Positions 45,235 to 56,524 of a stretch of 64,000 nucleotides of DNA are shown here, piece after piece; within the stretch, counting starts at the first letter, position 1, and every line of letters starts with the position of its first letter. Position numbers and translations under genes: made by a program. Source of the DNA: Saturnia japonica (Eukaryota > Arthropoda > Insecta > Lepidoptera > Saturniidae); contig CM065313.1 in NCBI GenBank assembly GCA_033032175.1, positions 18,763,327 to 18,827,326 of the forward strand. Direction: 5' to 3'. The notes under the pieces are model-generated. The model made no database searches. It worked only from the letters and a program-made list of their open reading frames with translations, and was not told the DNA's origin.

Positions 45235-45441
45235 AACTTTTTTTAACCGACTCTAAAAAAAAGATGGAGGTTACCTAGTTCGAATGTATATTTTTTATGT
45301 TTGTTCAGCATAACATCTTTTTTTATGAACTGATTTGGATGTTTATGTTTTTGTTGTGGACCGGACCACCTTTGCATTTCATTGTCTAAGGGTGGTCCGA
45401 ATTTAATATAATTGCGATTGGACCTTCAACTTCGAAAATAA
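45235..45441 (+). repeat. Family M repeat, left part
   Basis: ACCGACTCTAAAAAAAAGAT and TTACCTAGTTCGAATGTATA match 35195-35420 up to the CTTCAACTTC block, where a LINE insertion begins. Confidence 0.55.
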
Positions 45442-45456
45442 ATCAAAATCAAAATA

Positions 45457-46075
45457 TTTTTTTCAACACACTTGCTCATAAAGTGGCTCTAATATCACCG
45501 CAATTAGGCGCATAATGACACCTGTAATCAAACTGTGACTTTTTCATTGCTATTATTCACAAGTGAGTTATAGAGTTTTTTTTTTATTTTATTGGTCGAG
45601 TTGCTTTGTTCTTCAAAAAGTTTCGATACAAAAAAGATAATGATCAATAGAACAAAATGATTTTTTTCAACACACTTGCTCATAAAGTGGCTCTAATATC
45701 ACCGCAATTAGACACATAATGACACCTGTAATCAAACTATGACTTTTTCATTGCTATTATTCACAAGTGAGTTATAGAGCAAAAATCACAAAAAGAATTA
45801 GACTTGATTCTGAGGCACATCCTACTGGCGAAACGCAAAGTACATCCAATGATTGGATTTCACCTACCTACACGAATAATGAACCATCTCAAATAACAAT
45901 AGAAGATGAAAGTATTTCAATAAATAATTTATCTGATAAAACCGCCATGCCATCAAAAACAGTTAACTATAATTTTACTAACTGCACATTTACTAATTGT
46001 TTCTCTAAATAAACTTTTTATGTACTAAATAAAATTATTTTTTATTATTATTTTCTTCACAAGTGTGTTGAAAAA
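45457..46075. mobile_element. Unclassified inverted-repeat element with doubled left end
   Basis: TTTTTCAACACACTTG lies at 45459 and again at 45663; its reverse complement, CAAGTGTGTTGAAAAA, lies at 46060-46075. The left end is a 120-bp block (45457-45576) repeated at 45661-45779 with about three substitutions and one indel. The inner pair gives a 415-bp element, the outer pair 619 bp. A small ORF lies inside. I could not assign a superfamily. Confidence 0.55.
45767..46012 (+). CDS. Small unknown ORF inside the inverted-repeat element
   Basis: An 81-codon open frame without ATG at its start: it opens at GTG after an in-frame TGA and ends at TAA 46010-46012. It follows a pyrimidine-rich stretch ending in CACAAG, so it could be a second exon. 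The peptide is basic at first (RAKITKRIRL), then rich in S, T, N and D, and ends MPSKTVNYNFTNCTFTNCF, where FTNC occurs twice. No family recognised. It may be the tail of a transposon accessory protein or a chance frame. Confidence 0.3.
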   Translation: MSYRAKITKRIRLDSEAHPTGETQSTSNDWISPTYTNNEPSQITIEDESISINNLSDKTAMPSKTVNYNFTNCTFTNCFSK

Positions 46076-46086
46076 CGTCGTATGAT

Positions 46087-46200
46087 ACACGTGTGTATTG
46101 GTGATTACCGTCCTCGGCTCTCTTAAGACCCTCACGGCCTCACCTAACGGCTCGGGTCTCAATGGCGCCTCAGCGGTAATCACCAACATTACACACTTGT
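46087..46200. repeat. Large imperfect palindrome
   Basis: GGTGATTACCG (46100-46110) pairs perfectly with CGGTAATCACC (46174-46184). The arms extend outward with a 3-nt gap to about 27 bp each (ACACGTGTGTA and TACACACTTGT flanks). The 63-bp loop is GC-rich (CGGCTCGGGTCTCAATGGCG). Likely a small inserted foldback element. Confidence 0.65.
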
Positions 46201-46399
46201 ACCATAATGTACTATTATTAAATTTAGGCCTTAAGAAGGCACTTAAGGATGTAAATAAATGTTTCGGAAAACATCCCAGTAATCGAGAAGAACCGAAAAG
46301 AAACTCAATAGGGTTTATCAACATCTTATTATCTTTTTAAATAGTTTTTACAGTATTAAATTATATTATACAGTTATTATAATTTTCGGTAGATGTACA

Positions 46400-46805
46400 A
46401 AAAGGGAATCACATCCAGACATCACCATCATTCACGTAATCTGCCATCCTATAATATACCCTTTCGACAATAAAACCTGCTTAACATGATTGTTGAACTT
46501 ATATTTTGGCAAATCGGTAATGTGCTTAGGAAGTTTATTATAGAACCTAATACAATTACCTAAAAAACTTTTATTTGTTTTACTAAGTCTAAAAGGTGGA
46601 ATGATTATTTTATATTAATTTATAGTATTGGAATTGTGCCTGTTCGTTCAAAATTATCTTAATTTTTCCGAACATACATTACATTTTCCAAGATGTATTG
46701 GGAAGGCAATGTTAAGATACTAAAGTCTTGAAATTTATTCCTCAATGATTCGCGTGGTCCCGTATCATAAATTCCTCGAACTGCCCATTTTTGTAATACA
46801 AATAT
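46400..46805 (-). pseudogene. LINE RT C-terminus relic
   Basis: Minus-strand codons read LQKWAVRGIYDTGPRESLRN and FSILTLPSQYILENVMYVRK, a break, then CIRFYNKLPKHITDLPKYKF, KQVLLSKGY, a frameshift, and YRMADYVNDGDVW with a stop. This is the conserved C-terminal end of Jockey/CR1-like RTs. The copy at 53505-53741 is a relative. Confidence 0.75.
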
Positions 46806-46812
46806 GGTATCT

Positions 46813-46880
46813 AAGGAACACCAAGGAACTCTTCAAAAACATTAAAATCGGTTTACTTTTTACTAAAAAAAAATATTGCT
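46813..46880 (+). repeat. Family M repeat, right part
   Basis: AGGAACACCAAGGAACTCTT continues the text broken at 45441, compared with CACCAGGGAACTCTTCAAAA in the intact copy. Confidence 0.5.
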
Positions 46881-47629
46881 AATGTTGCTAACGTTTTATA
46901 CATTTCGATTCGTTTTCATACGTCCCTACATATTGTTGCGACTTGAGTAAAAATAGAAAAAAAATTAATATTCTCGAAATATCTGGAAATGTCTAGAATC
47001 TATTTGAAACATCGTTTTTGAAAAGACATAGCTTACACCATAGATGTAGTATAGTTTACACACGCATTCAAAGCTTATAGGTCCGATTGCATAATCCAAT
47101 AAACAATGTCTAAAAATATAATACTTCTCTTTTTAATCGATGTCATAAAGTTTAAGACCTTTCTAGTGATTTTGATCCACCATTTATCTATACTAATCTA
47201 TATTAATAAATATGTAGTTCTGTCTGTGCATTTAATATTTTTCCAAAATATCTCGATAATCATATATTTATGAAAGATACTAATCACGAATATGCCTTTG
47301 AAAAAATATTTGTGTGTCTGTCTCTTTGTCTGTTTGTATGTCCAGATTTAACTCAAAAAGGGCTTGACTGATTCTTATAAAACCGTGCTGGAATGCTTGT
47401 CATTGGTCAATTGATAGCGTATAAGAAATTTCAATATTAGGTACTTTCAGAAACCGTAAAAAAATACTTTTCACAAAAAACTATTTTCGTTATTTCTTGA
47501 CCGATTTTGATGAAATTAGCAGTAACTTTAGTATATTAATTGTAAGGAACTTTGGCATATAATAAAATGAAAATTGGATATTGTTCTAAAGACTATTTTT
47601 TTCATAATGAGTGACACATTCAATATTTA
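46881..47629. other. Non-coding, decayed family E-like repeat
   Basis: From about 47200 the text GTCTGTCTCTTTGTCTGTTT and CCAGATTTAACTCAAAAAGG is the reverse of the family E end near 60500. No gene. Confidence 0.45.
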
Positions 47630-48356
47630 GTATTCTGCATCCGTCTGGGCAGAGTTTTATTAAATTGTCAATAAAACTTTTTGGTATTAAGTGCTATTCT
47701 TCAACCAATGCAGTTTGGAGGTCCCTTAGGTTAGCTAGTGCTGGATTTCTTTGATTAATTTGTTTTCCCACTTTATCTCAAACATGTTCTATTGGATTTA
47801 GGTCTGGAGAAAGCGTGCTGGCCACACTAAAGGACGAGCATTACTGTGCATAAAAAAAAAAATCCTCCATGAATGGGGCAAAAGGCATTACAATCTGCTG
47901 TAAAATGTCTGCTACGTAACTTGGCGCAGTCAGGGACCAGTTTTCTACGACGTGCTCCTAAGCAAATACCACCTCATACCATTACTGAACCTCCGCCATA
48001 AAGCTCTCTTCCAACAGTGTTACACTCAGCGTATCTTTCTCCGGGTCGTCTCCATACGTTGACCCTTCCATCATCTGTCTTAAGACAGAATCTGGACCCA
48101 TCAGTAAAGAGTACTTTTCCCCGAGCGTCATCATCCCAATTTCGGTGCGAACAAGCAAAGTTGACCTTGCTACTCGATGACTTGTGGTGAGCAAAAGGCC
48201 TCTGGTGAGCCCCTATACCAGCCGCCTTAAGTTTTCTTCTAATCGTTTTGATGCTAACTGTCGCTTGTCGAACTTTCTGCAGCTTGTTTCGTACCTCGGA
48301 AGAAGTTGAAATACGGTTTCTGAGGACACTGGTTACAATAATTATATTATCATTAT
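47630..48356 (-). pseudogene. Tc1-like transposase relic
   Basis: Minus-strand codons show VLRNRISTSSEVRNKLQKVR and TIRRKLKAAGIGAHQRPFAH (DNA-binding region), then VLFTDGSRFCLKTDDGRV, where the usual TDESRF glutamate is glycine. RPGERYAECNTV follows and GGGSVMV ends at a TGA (tryptophan expected). After a T-run frameshift, MHSNARP stands where the second catalytic aspartate is expected. Remnants of the SPDLNPIEHVW block read LQT-stop-IQ-stop-NMFEIKW. It has no intact catalytic triad. Terminal repeats were not found; the 5' side abuts family H. Confidence 0.8.
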
Positions 48357-48710
48357 AGTAATACGTGAAGCAAAGCTTTCTACCCCTTTTTAAGCCCATT
48401 GCGTGTACGGAAGACTGTGAGATTTGGCATGGTTAAAGTCTATATGGAGAAGGATTGCAGAAAACTAAAATTTATCTATAATATCTGTTACTAATATATT
48501 AAATAAAATAATTAATACTGCGAATCCTAACCCGACCATTCCATTGAACTTAGACCCCCCAAAATATTGACATTGTCACTCAATGAAAAGTGATAGCAAG
48601 TGATATAATATTCATTGTTTAAGTTCGTACTGCAAATATGAAACAGAAAATAGTCTATGATTAAAAAGTCGCTGGTCGAATTTCCTTAGGCGATCGCTAG
48701 TATATATGTT
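48357..48710 (+). repeat. Family H repeat
   Basis: TACGTGAAGCAAAGCTTTCT, TGTGAGATTTGGCATGGTTA, ACTTAGACCCCCCAAAATAT and GGCGATCGCTAGT in family order. The Tc1 reading frame runs into it from the left, so one of the two inserted into the other. Confidence 0.65.
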
Positions 48711-49034
48711 AATATACTAATATATAATATATTATTTATTTTCTGTTATTTTACCTCTTTATTACGTTTTTCTAAATATAATATGTCCTTGAGTATACGA
48801 GTATATATTTATGTCAAACCGTGAGGTTATCGAATATAGACAATAAATTATACTTGGGGTCAACTAATATGTTGGATTAATATCAGAGACCACTCTGACT
48901 ATAGATGTGGATTTATCAATGAACCGCTTTGGCTATGAAGCATAATTATGTGTATTTTAACATGGTCACTTAGATATTAACAGCCCGTAACATCGTACCC
49001 GCTAATTAAAATAATAATAACTACATACACAAAG
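48711..49034. other. Non-coding stretch
   Basis: AT-rich with TA-rich runs near 48710-48730; nothing recognised. Confidence 0.35.
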
Positions 49035-49330
49035 GTATGGTAGACAGAGACCATGTCCTTCCATTTGCTACGACCCTGTCATATATTTTTCGCTTCTTCA
49101 ACATTCATCAGTCTTTTCATGCATGCTCGTACGGTTTAAAGAACTTGATTACCAATCCCTGATTTGATCGTGGAACTTTCGTCTAGCCCTTTCTCTTAGA
49201 ATGCTCCTTTTCATACTCGTCTTAAAAATCTGCATAGTCATTCTTCTTTCATTCATCCTCTCTATATGCCTAAACCATCTAAGCATCCCTTTCTCAATCC
49301 GTGTGACTATATATTTTGTCACACCACGGT
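49035..49330 (-). pseudogene. RTE-like LINE 3' coding fragment
   Basis: Minus-strand codons read GMLRWFRHIERMNERRMTMQ, ARRKFHDQIRDW, a stop, then HEKTDEC and a second frame with VEEAKNI-like and YDRVVANGRTWS-like text. It matches the fragments at 27056 and 27298. Several stops and a frameshift. Confidence 0.7.
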
Positions 49331-49554
49331 GTTCTCTTAAGTTTGTATGACAATAAAAATTGCCTATACCGCTCAGAGATGAGTAGCTTCAAGATTATTT
49401 AAAGAATTTTAAGACTCGAATCAATATCTGGAGATTAACTTCTAGAAAGAAACTCATAAATACCTGTAAATAGTAATCTTTAAAAATAAGTTTGCAATTT
49501 TCAGCTTTAATCACATAACTAACTAACCGATCAATCTATATAATAATCTAATTA
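49331..49554. other. Non-coding stretch
   Basis: No feature recognised. Confidence 0.3.
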
Positions 49555-49800
49555 AATAGAAGTGTCTGTTTGTAATGTCATAATAATATCTTTTTACAAA
49601 ATGCATATGAAAAACAAACATAACCCCAATTTTTAAAATTCTTGTCTTCTATTTCTTTGTTCCGGGTAATCTTCGAAACGGTTGGAATAATTTTGACGGG
49701 ACTTTCATCGGCAGATAGCTGATGTTATAAGGAGTAGCTTATTACTTTTATTTTAGAAAAAGAATAAGGGTTCCGCGTGAGTAGAAATCAATTCGAAAAA
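49555..49800 (+). repeat. Family C Helitron-like repeat
   Basis: AGAAGTGTCTGTTTGTAATG, TTTTGACGGGACTTTCATCG and AAGGGTTCCGCGTGAGTAGA. Confidence 0.6.
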
Positions 49801-50127
49801 CGACTATTTTGTTACGTTTACGCTGAGTAAACCATAAGTGATATATCAAATTACTGTAGTACATAATTGTAGATATTAAAATATTTTCATTTATTCCTTA
49901 TCAATCAAACAATATTATGACAACAAGTTGTTTGACATTTAAAACAGTGACAATGACCTTCATGTAGTATTTGTAAAATAAAAAAAAAATCATAAATATT
50001 CATTCAACTAATCAGTTAAAATAATAGAATTAAATTAAATCATACTCGGATAACAAAAAACTTCGCAAAAATTACTTTAGAATATATAATTAATTGTTGT
50101 TTTCATTGATGAGGAATATCTGCATTG
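49801..50127. other. Non-coding stretch
   Basis: AT-rich; no recognised feature. Confidence 0.35.
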
Positions 50128-50345
50128 GAAAAAAAAACACTTATCTATGTAAACTTGGAATGTAAAACATTATCTAAATACAAAGTTTCACCCAAATCGT
50201 TGGAGCAGTTCCCGAGAAACCAATTACATTTTATACAAAAATTGCTTGTTTAAAATTAGAATATCTGGAAGACCGAGCCATGATTAGGGTCATATTATAA
50301 ACAAAAAAGAAAAACACCTATCTAGGTAAACTTGGAATGTAAACA
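50128..50345 (+). repeat. Family G repeat, with partial second copy
   Basis: AACTTGGAATGTAAAACATT..GCAGTTCCCGAGAAACCAAT, then GACCGAGCCATGATTAGGGT and a restart at CACCTATCTAGGTAAACTTG (50315). The same GACCGAGC spacer is seen in the 61.0-kb copy. Confidence 0.55.
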
Positions 50346-52503
50346 CTGACATCATGTTTTCATAATACGGGTAAAGAATAAAGAAACAAAACAATAAATA
50401 AAACGTAATATGTAATTTGAATACATATTTACGACTTTTTTTAATTCACAAAATATTTAAAACAACGAACAATAACCAAAAAAATACTACATACCACTGC
50501 TTAATATGGTTATGCAAAATTTTATGCATATTTTTTCCAAACCATTAACATTAGTAACAACGTACAGTTGCGCACTTAATATATCTGAGACGTATAACTA
50601 TATTATATTAATTATAAGAAAGCAAACGAGCACTCGCCTTGTCACCAACACACTCAAGTATCGAGTTATAAATATACGTCTAAACCCTTACATTTCCACG
50701 GTGGTCTTTCTCACCCATAAAATTAATTAATCTATTGTTGTTAAGTTTTTTTTACGCCGTAAATGATTATTTATTTTTAAATAAATCAATTTTATATTGT
50801 AAATGTTACTTGTATCATAGTAAAATATCTGAGCGTCCTGAAAAAAATCTAGGTTAAATTAGATAGTATAACTTTAAATGAACAATTTCATTTAAATCTT
50901 TACAGTTGTTTCCAAGAAACCAATTACATTTAATACATGTATTTATCTCATAATAGTAATATGTATATTATTTTGAAAGTTATCAATTCGGAAATTGTAT
51001 AAATTTTAGGGGTGGCTTAAAAACAAAATAATAAATATATCACAACTGCCCTAAAATCTTTAGTGTATCATACTAATATAATAAAGCGGAAAAGTGTGTT
51101 TATATGTTTAAACACGTTATATTTGTATACATGTCATATCAATCCGTACAAACAAAAGTTACTTCATCATAAAGAAAATTTTATGAAGTTAAATTTTGCT
51201 CTTTAGAATATGCTATTTGGACACATAGTTTAGGAAATAATGAGAAATTAAAATAATTTGTACTTGCGGGAAGAATAATTATGATAGACTACATGGGTGC
51301 GTTGACGGCGCGATGTTTGTTGGATAAAATTAACATGGGTGAAACCGTGGAGCACAGTTAGTATACAATATGTATGCTGTAAACACTTTTTAAATTTGGT
51401 ACTCTATATGTATAGATTTTTATAGCGCGGCAAAGAAATGGCACTGTGCCCAATTATAAGCTAAGTACAATCCAGAAATAACGGCGATAGCCAAGATATT
51501 ATTTATCCATCTCTCAGCGACTGGATATCTAAGCCACCGTGACGGTTTACATATCCCTACCATCCCACTTGATAAACTGGTTGATCCCTGAACATGACAC
51601 GTCCAAATGTGCCACTATGAGTGAAATAATAACTGAAATCGCTTGTAAATTATATTTTCTAAAGGCCCATTTAGATGGAGAGAGCTTATCGCACGTTACG
51701 GGGTGAGAAATCGTACGCTATTACCCGCAAGTAATAATCGCCATAAATATTTACATAGAGGCAGTAACTAAATTCTCGCCTACGATTATGTCATACGTAA
51801 CTGCAACTGTTTACATGGCGAAATATATAGTTAGAAGATACTAGCGTACGAGTTCTCGATTTGTATAAACACTATCTCGTATGACATTTTATTCAATGTC
51901 TTATTTCAGTGAATTGTTTGAACCGTGAACTGCTGATAATATTAAGTTCATTAATCTTTTTATTTAAACAAGTTATGAGTGTTTGTAAAATACGGAGAAT
52001 GATATTTTAAAATCAGTATTAATTATTTACTGGATGAAATAATAGGATTCAAACAAACTTAAAAACTAGACTGAAACAAAAATACTTGACTAAAAATTAT
52101 TAAAAAGGATACAAAAAATCCGACTGCAAGCACAATATTTGAGTAATTTTTTTTTTACTTTTATATTATTCCCAAAAGTCCTACTTAAACATTATATAGC
52201 CTATGTCACTAGCATAATTAAGACGAATCTAACTACGCCTCGTATGCTAAAACCCTTCAAGCCGTTTAGGCTACAGAGCATACCAAAGAAATAAACCCTT
52301 CTTTTTCGCGGTCAGGTAAAAATAGTACGGTGGTACATTCGTATTACATTAAATAGTTAATGTTATAAAAAAACGAAACGACTATACGTAGTATAAACAA
52401 CTAATGTTAAGCAATAAAAATACATAAAAAACAAAACCGCAGCGGTCAAAAAGATACCCAACTATAGGCGATATGTTAAATTACTTGTCTTAGACGTAGC
52501 AGC
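50346..52503. other. Non-coding stretch with fragments
   Basis: A possible decayed inverted-repeat element lies at about 51660-51900 (GGCCCATTTAGATGGAGAGA at its left). At 52160-52330 a segment (TATGTCACTAGCATAATTAA..CGTATGCTAAAACCCTTCAA) recurs at 61160-61320. No gene recognised. Confidence 0.45.
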
Positions 52504-52535
52504 TATTTATACAGTCGCAACCTTCTCACGTCAAA
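52504..52535 (+). promoter_or_regulatory. Candidate host core promoter
   Basis: TATTTATA at 52504-52511 lies 29 bp upstream of the A in GTCAAAC (52533), a fair initiator. The sequence around it is not part of any repeat family noticed in the window. Downstream, TATCGATT (near 52751) and ATCGATAA (near 52768) resemble the DREF-bound TATCGATA motif common at insect promoters. Confidence 0.4.
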
Positions 52536-52811
52536 CTGTTTGCATTCTATACTACTCTTGAGTGCTCGTTCGTCGAGGATCGAGATCGATCCGATCGATA
52601 ATTGCAAATTTTAATATTGAAAAATTAATCTCTACGGACTTATTAAGTGACTTTGAATTTTAAAGGATTAAAGAGTGAAGTTGTTCACAGGAGTATTAGT
52701 GTACGTACGTTGATTGTAGTATTTGTTATTGTTATAATGTAAAACTATTTTATCGATTCAAGAAGACATCGATAAAGCTAATTGTTTGATTGACATCTGC
52801 TTATTTAATTT
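52533..52811 (+). other. Possible non-coding first exon
   Basis: From the predicted start to a strong donor TTT|GTGAGTAT at 52812. No ORF of note lies inside. The stretch is compositionally more balanced than its flanks and holds a GATC/ATCGAT-rich run (GAGGATCGAGATCGATCCGA). If real, the coding exons lie farther right, probably beyond the window. A chance combination of motifs cannot be excluded. Confidence 0.35.
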
Positions 52812-53329
52812 GTGAGTATATTATTAATATATTTTATTAATTATTATTTCGATTTTTAATAACAACTTTCATCGGGTAGAATAATTATATTCAGATTTTT
52901 CTACTGCTATTTTATAATGAAATAGCGGACAAATTAAGATATTTATTTTTTTATAGATTGACACTATTTTGATGTTACGTTTTCAGACTTACGTAAATAA
53001 TGGATTATTTTTAAATCCGTAAAGGTTATTCAAATAATAATGTACAAAAATTTTAAGTAAAATTTTTACATTTATGTTAATGTAATTTTTACATTTACAT
53101 TACAAGTACGCAACGAATGGTTTCAATCGACATCATATCAAATCTCGAAAAAAAATCCTCTGTACCCTTTCACTTAATATACGGACCATGATCAAGGAAC
53201 GGCAACTAAATAGAGTCCATTGGCGAGTTTGCTCATAAAGCCTCGTCTATTGACGCACAAATGACTAATAATTCTACTAAAAAAACTTAGAAAATACACG
53301 TATTTATACTTTATTCAATATAGGACATA
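52812..53329. other. Non-coding stretch
   Basis: AT-rich; would be intron if the exon at 52533-52811 is real. Confidence 0.35.
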
Positions 53330-53745
53330 AGATGGCACAGTATGAACGTCAAAACATCACTTTCTAACGGTTCGGAAAATATCCCAGTCATCGAGTAGAA
53401 CCAGCAAGAAACTCGATCTGATTAACTTTTTTTTAACTTAGTATTGATATAATACAATAATTATTACCATATAATCTAGTGGATGCACAGAGAAGGAGTC
53501 ACTTTTAAACGTCATTATTATTCACATAATGGTCCACCCTATAATAACCTTTTGACAGTAAACCCTGTTTGATATAGTCCTTGAACACATTGCCTGGTAA
53601 ATCAGTGTGATTCGGGATCTTATTATAGAAATTGATTATTATATGATAGTGTGCTTCACTCTTAATACATACGAAGGTAACCAAATATCTAACACCGTTA
53701 TTTTCCACATCCTTTTTAACATTGACACACGATATAAACATAAAA
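53330..53745 (-). pseudogene. LINE RT C-terminus relic
   Basis: The minus-strand frame 53741-53505 reads VENNGVRYLVTFV, IINFYNKIPNHTDLPGNVFK and LLSKGYYRVDHYVNNNDV, matching the C-terminus of the LINE at 45442-46812. The 3' UTR text CGGAAAATATCCCAGTCATC is also shared. Upstream RT is lost. Confidence 0.7.
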
Positions 53746-55259
53746 TTAATTATTTTTACACTTCAATAAGCATTGCGTTGTACACTGTACGAAAATACCG
53801 GTTTACTAATATAATTTACATATCAAAGGTATGTGTTAAAAAGATAAATAAATATTATATGCTACGTACAACGTATCTAAGCCATCTGGACGAACGAGCG
53901 GAATTATTTTCAATACAAACAGTAAAATAATTACAAAACCTGATTACCTTATCTTTAATTATAGGTCATTGTTAAAAATTTCATTATATGAACATACTAA
54001 GTTGAAATACAAAATGTATCTTTTTTTTTTTTCAATTTATAAATAAACCGAGCGACGAACCATTAATCGGTCCGATCAACCGTCTACTTGCTTTATACAA
54101 ATGTACTGTGTCAATTTGCGTTTTACATCTACTTGGTTTGGTCACGTTGTATAGGATAGACGTGTCGATCGAAGGCAAGAACCTGTTAAGATTTAGAGAT
54201 ATATCGTAATTTTTTAGGTCCTTTACCGAAGAATTTTTCAGTCCAAGTTCCTCTCCAATGGAGAGTCAGCATTATTAATCGAATGTATTTACAGTATTTA
54301 AAATGTAATTCTTTGTTGTTACTTTGAGAAAATGATTATATAAATTCTCCTCTCACGAGATATATGCAATGAAGATAATGTGGTAAAGAGATAATATTAT
54401 AAATAGATAAACGCATATCTTTATCCAACATGTAGGTAAGAACTGATACATTAACAGTTTTGTTCATTTTCGTATAATCTTAAACAAAATATACCTTAAA
54501 CAATATTAAATTAATTATTATACTGATAAAATATATATTATACCTATACGGCATTTGACAAAACGGTTGTCCGTACCTAAACTCCATTTATTACATCTTA
54601 ACCAATTCACTTACGGCTCATTAATTACTTCCATCTAAAGGTCGTCCTAATAAATTCATTTAATCAAAGAGGTTGTCAATGGTACTTTTATGTATATATT
54701 TCGATAGTTCTTTGAAGTAAAGAATTTTTTATGCTATTACAACAGCATGGTTTCGATTCTTCTTTCTTCTTAATATGTTAATTAAGTGTCTTATGGATAT
54801 CACCAGGAATGAGGAAAATTCGACTACAAAAAGAGTAAAATCACTTGTAAATTTGGAATGAATTTCGTTGCTATTAATATTGTTCCGCACCATTCAACTC
54901 CACTTTTATTTAAAGGCTTGAATTACGTTCTTTATCTATCCCATCGAATCAGTTAACTTCTTCGTAAACCTACGCTGCAATGGGATTACGTCCTTCAAAT
55001 CGTTTATCAGGTGAAGTACTTATATTCTGGATCTGCTGTAAAAAATCCTGCCGATCAAAAACTGCGCAATACAAGACCAATTGTTCCAACTTACTCTTCT
55101 GATTCTTCGCATCTTATTGAGAATTTATTCAGCTCCTGCGATCAAAAAACCCCATTCTCGAACTCCTGTGCAGCTGTGTCCCATATCGTTTTCAGCGTCA
55201 TCATGACAGTTGAAGAATATACATTTTAGTGTATCTAAATCTCTATGGATTTTCTTTCT
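53746..55259. other. Non-coding stretch
   Basis: No gene assigned. The open frame at 55011-55229 starts at GTG, has no homology I recognise and no splice context. AT-rich apart from 54980-55220. Confidence 0.4.
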
Positions 55260-55680
55260 ACTTTAGGCAAACCGACTGGTGAAATTCCTTCATTCAGCAG
55301 AAGATCGCTGTCAAATAACGTTATGTTGTACTCTTGCGGTGAGTAGAGTTTCCAGAACTTCTTCGGGAAGGTTGGATCAAGAAGAGAAGTACCTAAGACG
55401 CTGAGAAAGTTCTTTAGTAATTGATCTCCACTTGGGCTAACCCAACTGGTGCAATACTACCCAACTTGTAGAAAATCGCAGCCAAATAATATTGTGATGT
55501 AAACTTGAAGTAAGTAGGGTTTCCATAGCTTCTTGGGAAATAAAGTTAAAAATCGGCAACGCGGTAATGAGACCTCTGGTGTTAAAAGCGTTCATAGGCT
55601 AAAGTAACCATTTATCATTAGGCGGACTGTATGTTCGCTTAATTGCAACCTTCGTTGTATAAACAAACAACTTAATGCTC
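55260..55680 (+). repeat. Family J repeat, tandem partial duplication
   Basis: Two imperfect units: ACCGACTGGTGAAATTCCTT..GTGAGTAGAGTTTCCAGAAC (from about 55265) and ACCCAACTGGTGCAATACTA..AAGTAGGGTTTCCATAGCTT (from about 55437). Only the second continues to AGGCGGACTGTATGTTCGCT. Confidence 0.55.
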
Positions 55681-56524
55681 AACATTTTATGTACAATCTG
55701 CTATCTGCTGATGCAACTGTTTATATTGATAACAACGATAATAAAATAACAAATGAGAGCACAGTGATAGGGTATTTTTAATATTCGCTTGAAGGCCAGA
55801 AACAAATGTTTGATAACAGGTTTTCAACTCATTTGTAGGCTACCTTTATCGATAAAATTGTCATTTAACTAAAATACTATTAATTGACCAATTCTTATAT
55901 ATATACTAGCAGTGCTCCACGGTTTCACTCGAATATAATTTAGAAGAAATCACTGATTGATGATTTATAATACTTTAGTATATACAATATTTTTATCGGT
56001 TGGCCAAATGGTCGCATCGCACGGCTCGTTCGCACTACTACTACTATAGACATAGACCGAGCCGAGTGTTGAATTATTTTAATTTTGCATTAATCTCTCA
56101 AATTATTTGTCCAAATAACATGCTGTAAAAGACAAGGTTATATTCATTAAATTGTCTTTATGATGAAGAAACTTTTGTTCGTAAGAATGAATATGCCATG
56201 CTTAAAAGTAATGGTCTTATATTTTATTTTTAACTTCAATAAAAAAACTTGCAAAATACCTTATTATGGTTTATGTATAAGAGATAGACATATGCTATCG
56301 CTGACTTTTTTTAGATATACTATTGAGCAATAGTTTTGTAGAACATTGTATTTACCTATCAAATCATTAAGCCAACGCACGTGGATATATCAAAAATCAA
56401 ATATTGTATACATCCTATACTATTCCTCGTGAGTCTGGCTATCCTATAAAAAATAATTTTTCGAATCCGATTTGTAGTTCTAGAGATTAGCGTGTTTAAA
56501 ACAAACAAAACAACGAAAAACTTT
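55681..56524. other. Non-coding, with repeat heads
   Basis: ACTAGCAGTGCTCCACGGTT at 55907 is a repeat head of the type seen reversed at 51325-51365 and 62880-62910. No gene. Confidence 0.4.

Larger units (their letters stand above)
45442..46812 (-). mobile_element. 5'-truncated LINE inserted in family M repeat
   Basis: Minus-strand non-LTR element. Its 3' tail is the GATTTTGATTTT-type run at 45439-45452 and its 5' end is near 46812. The coding part reads from about 46805 to 46410. The 3' UTR has itself received an inverted-repeat element and a palindromic segment. Confidence 0.6.

Noticed and set aside
46025..46324. 99-codon minus-strand ORF
   Set aside because: It runs through the palindrome at 46087-46200 and the end of the inverted-repeat element. 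It is open only because the loop is GC-rich.
55011..55229. Possible host gene fragment (72 codons)
   Set aside because: Starts at GTG, no recognisable homology and no splice context; left uncalled.
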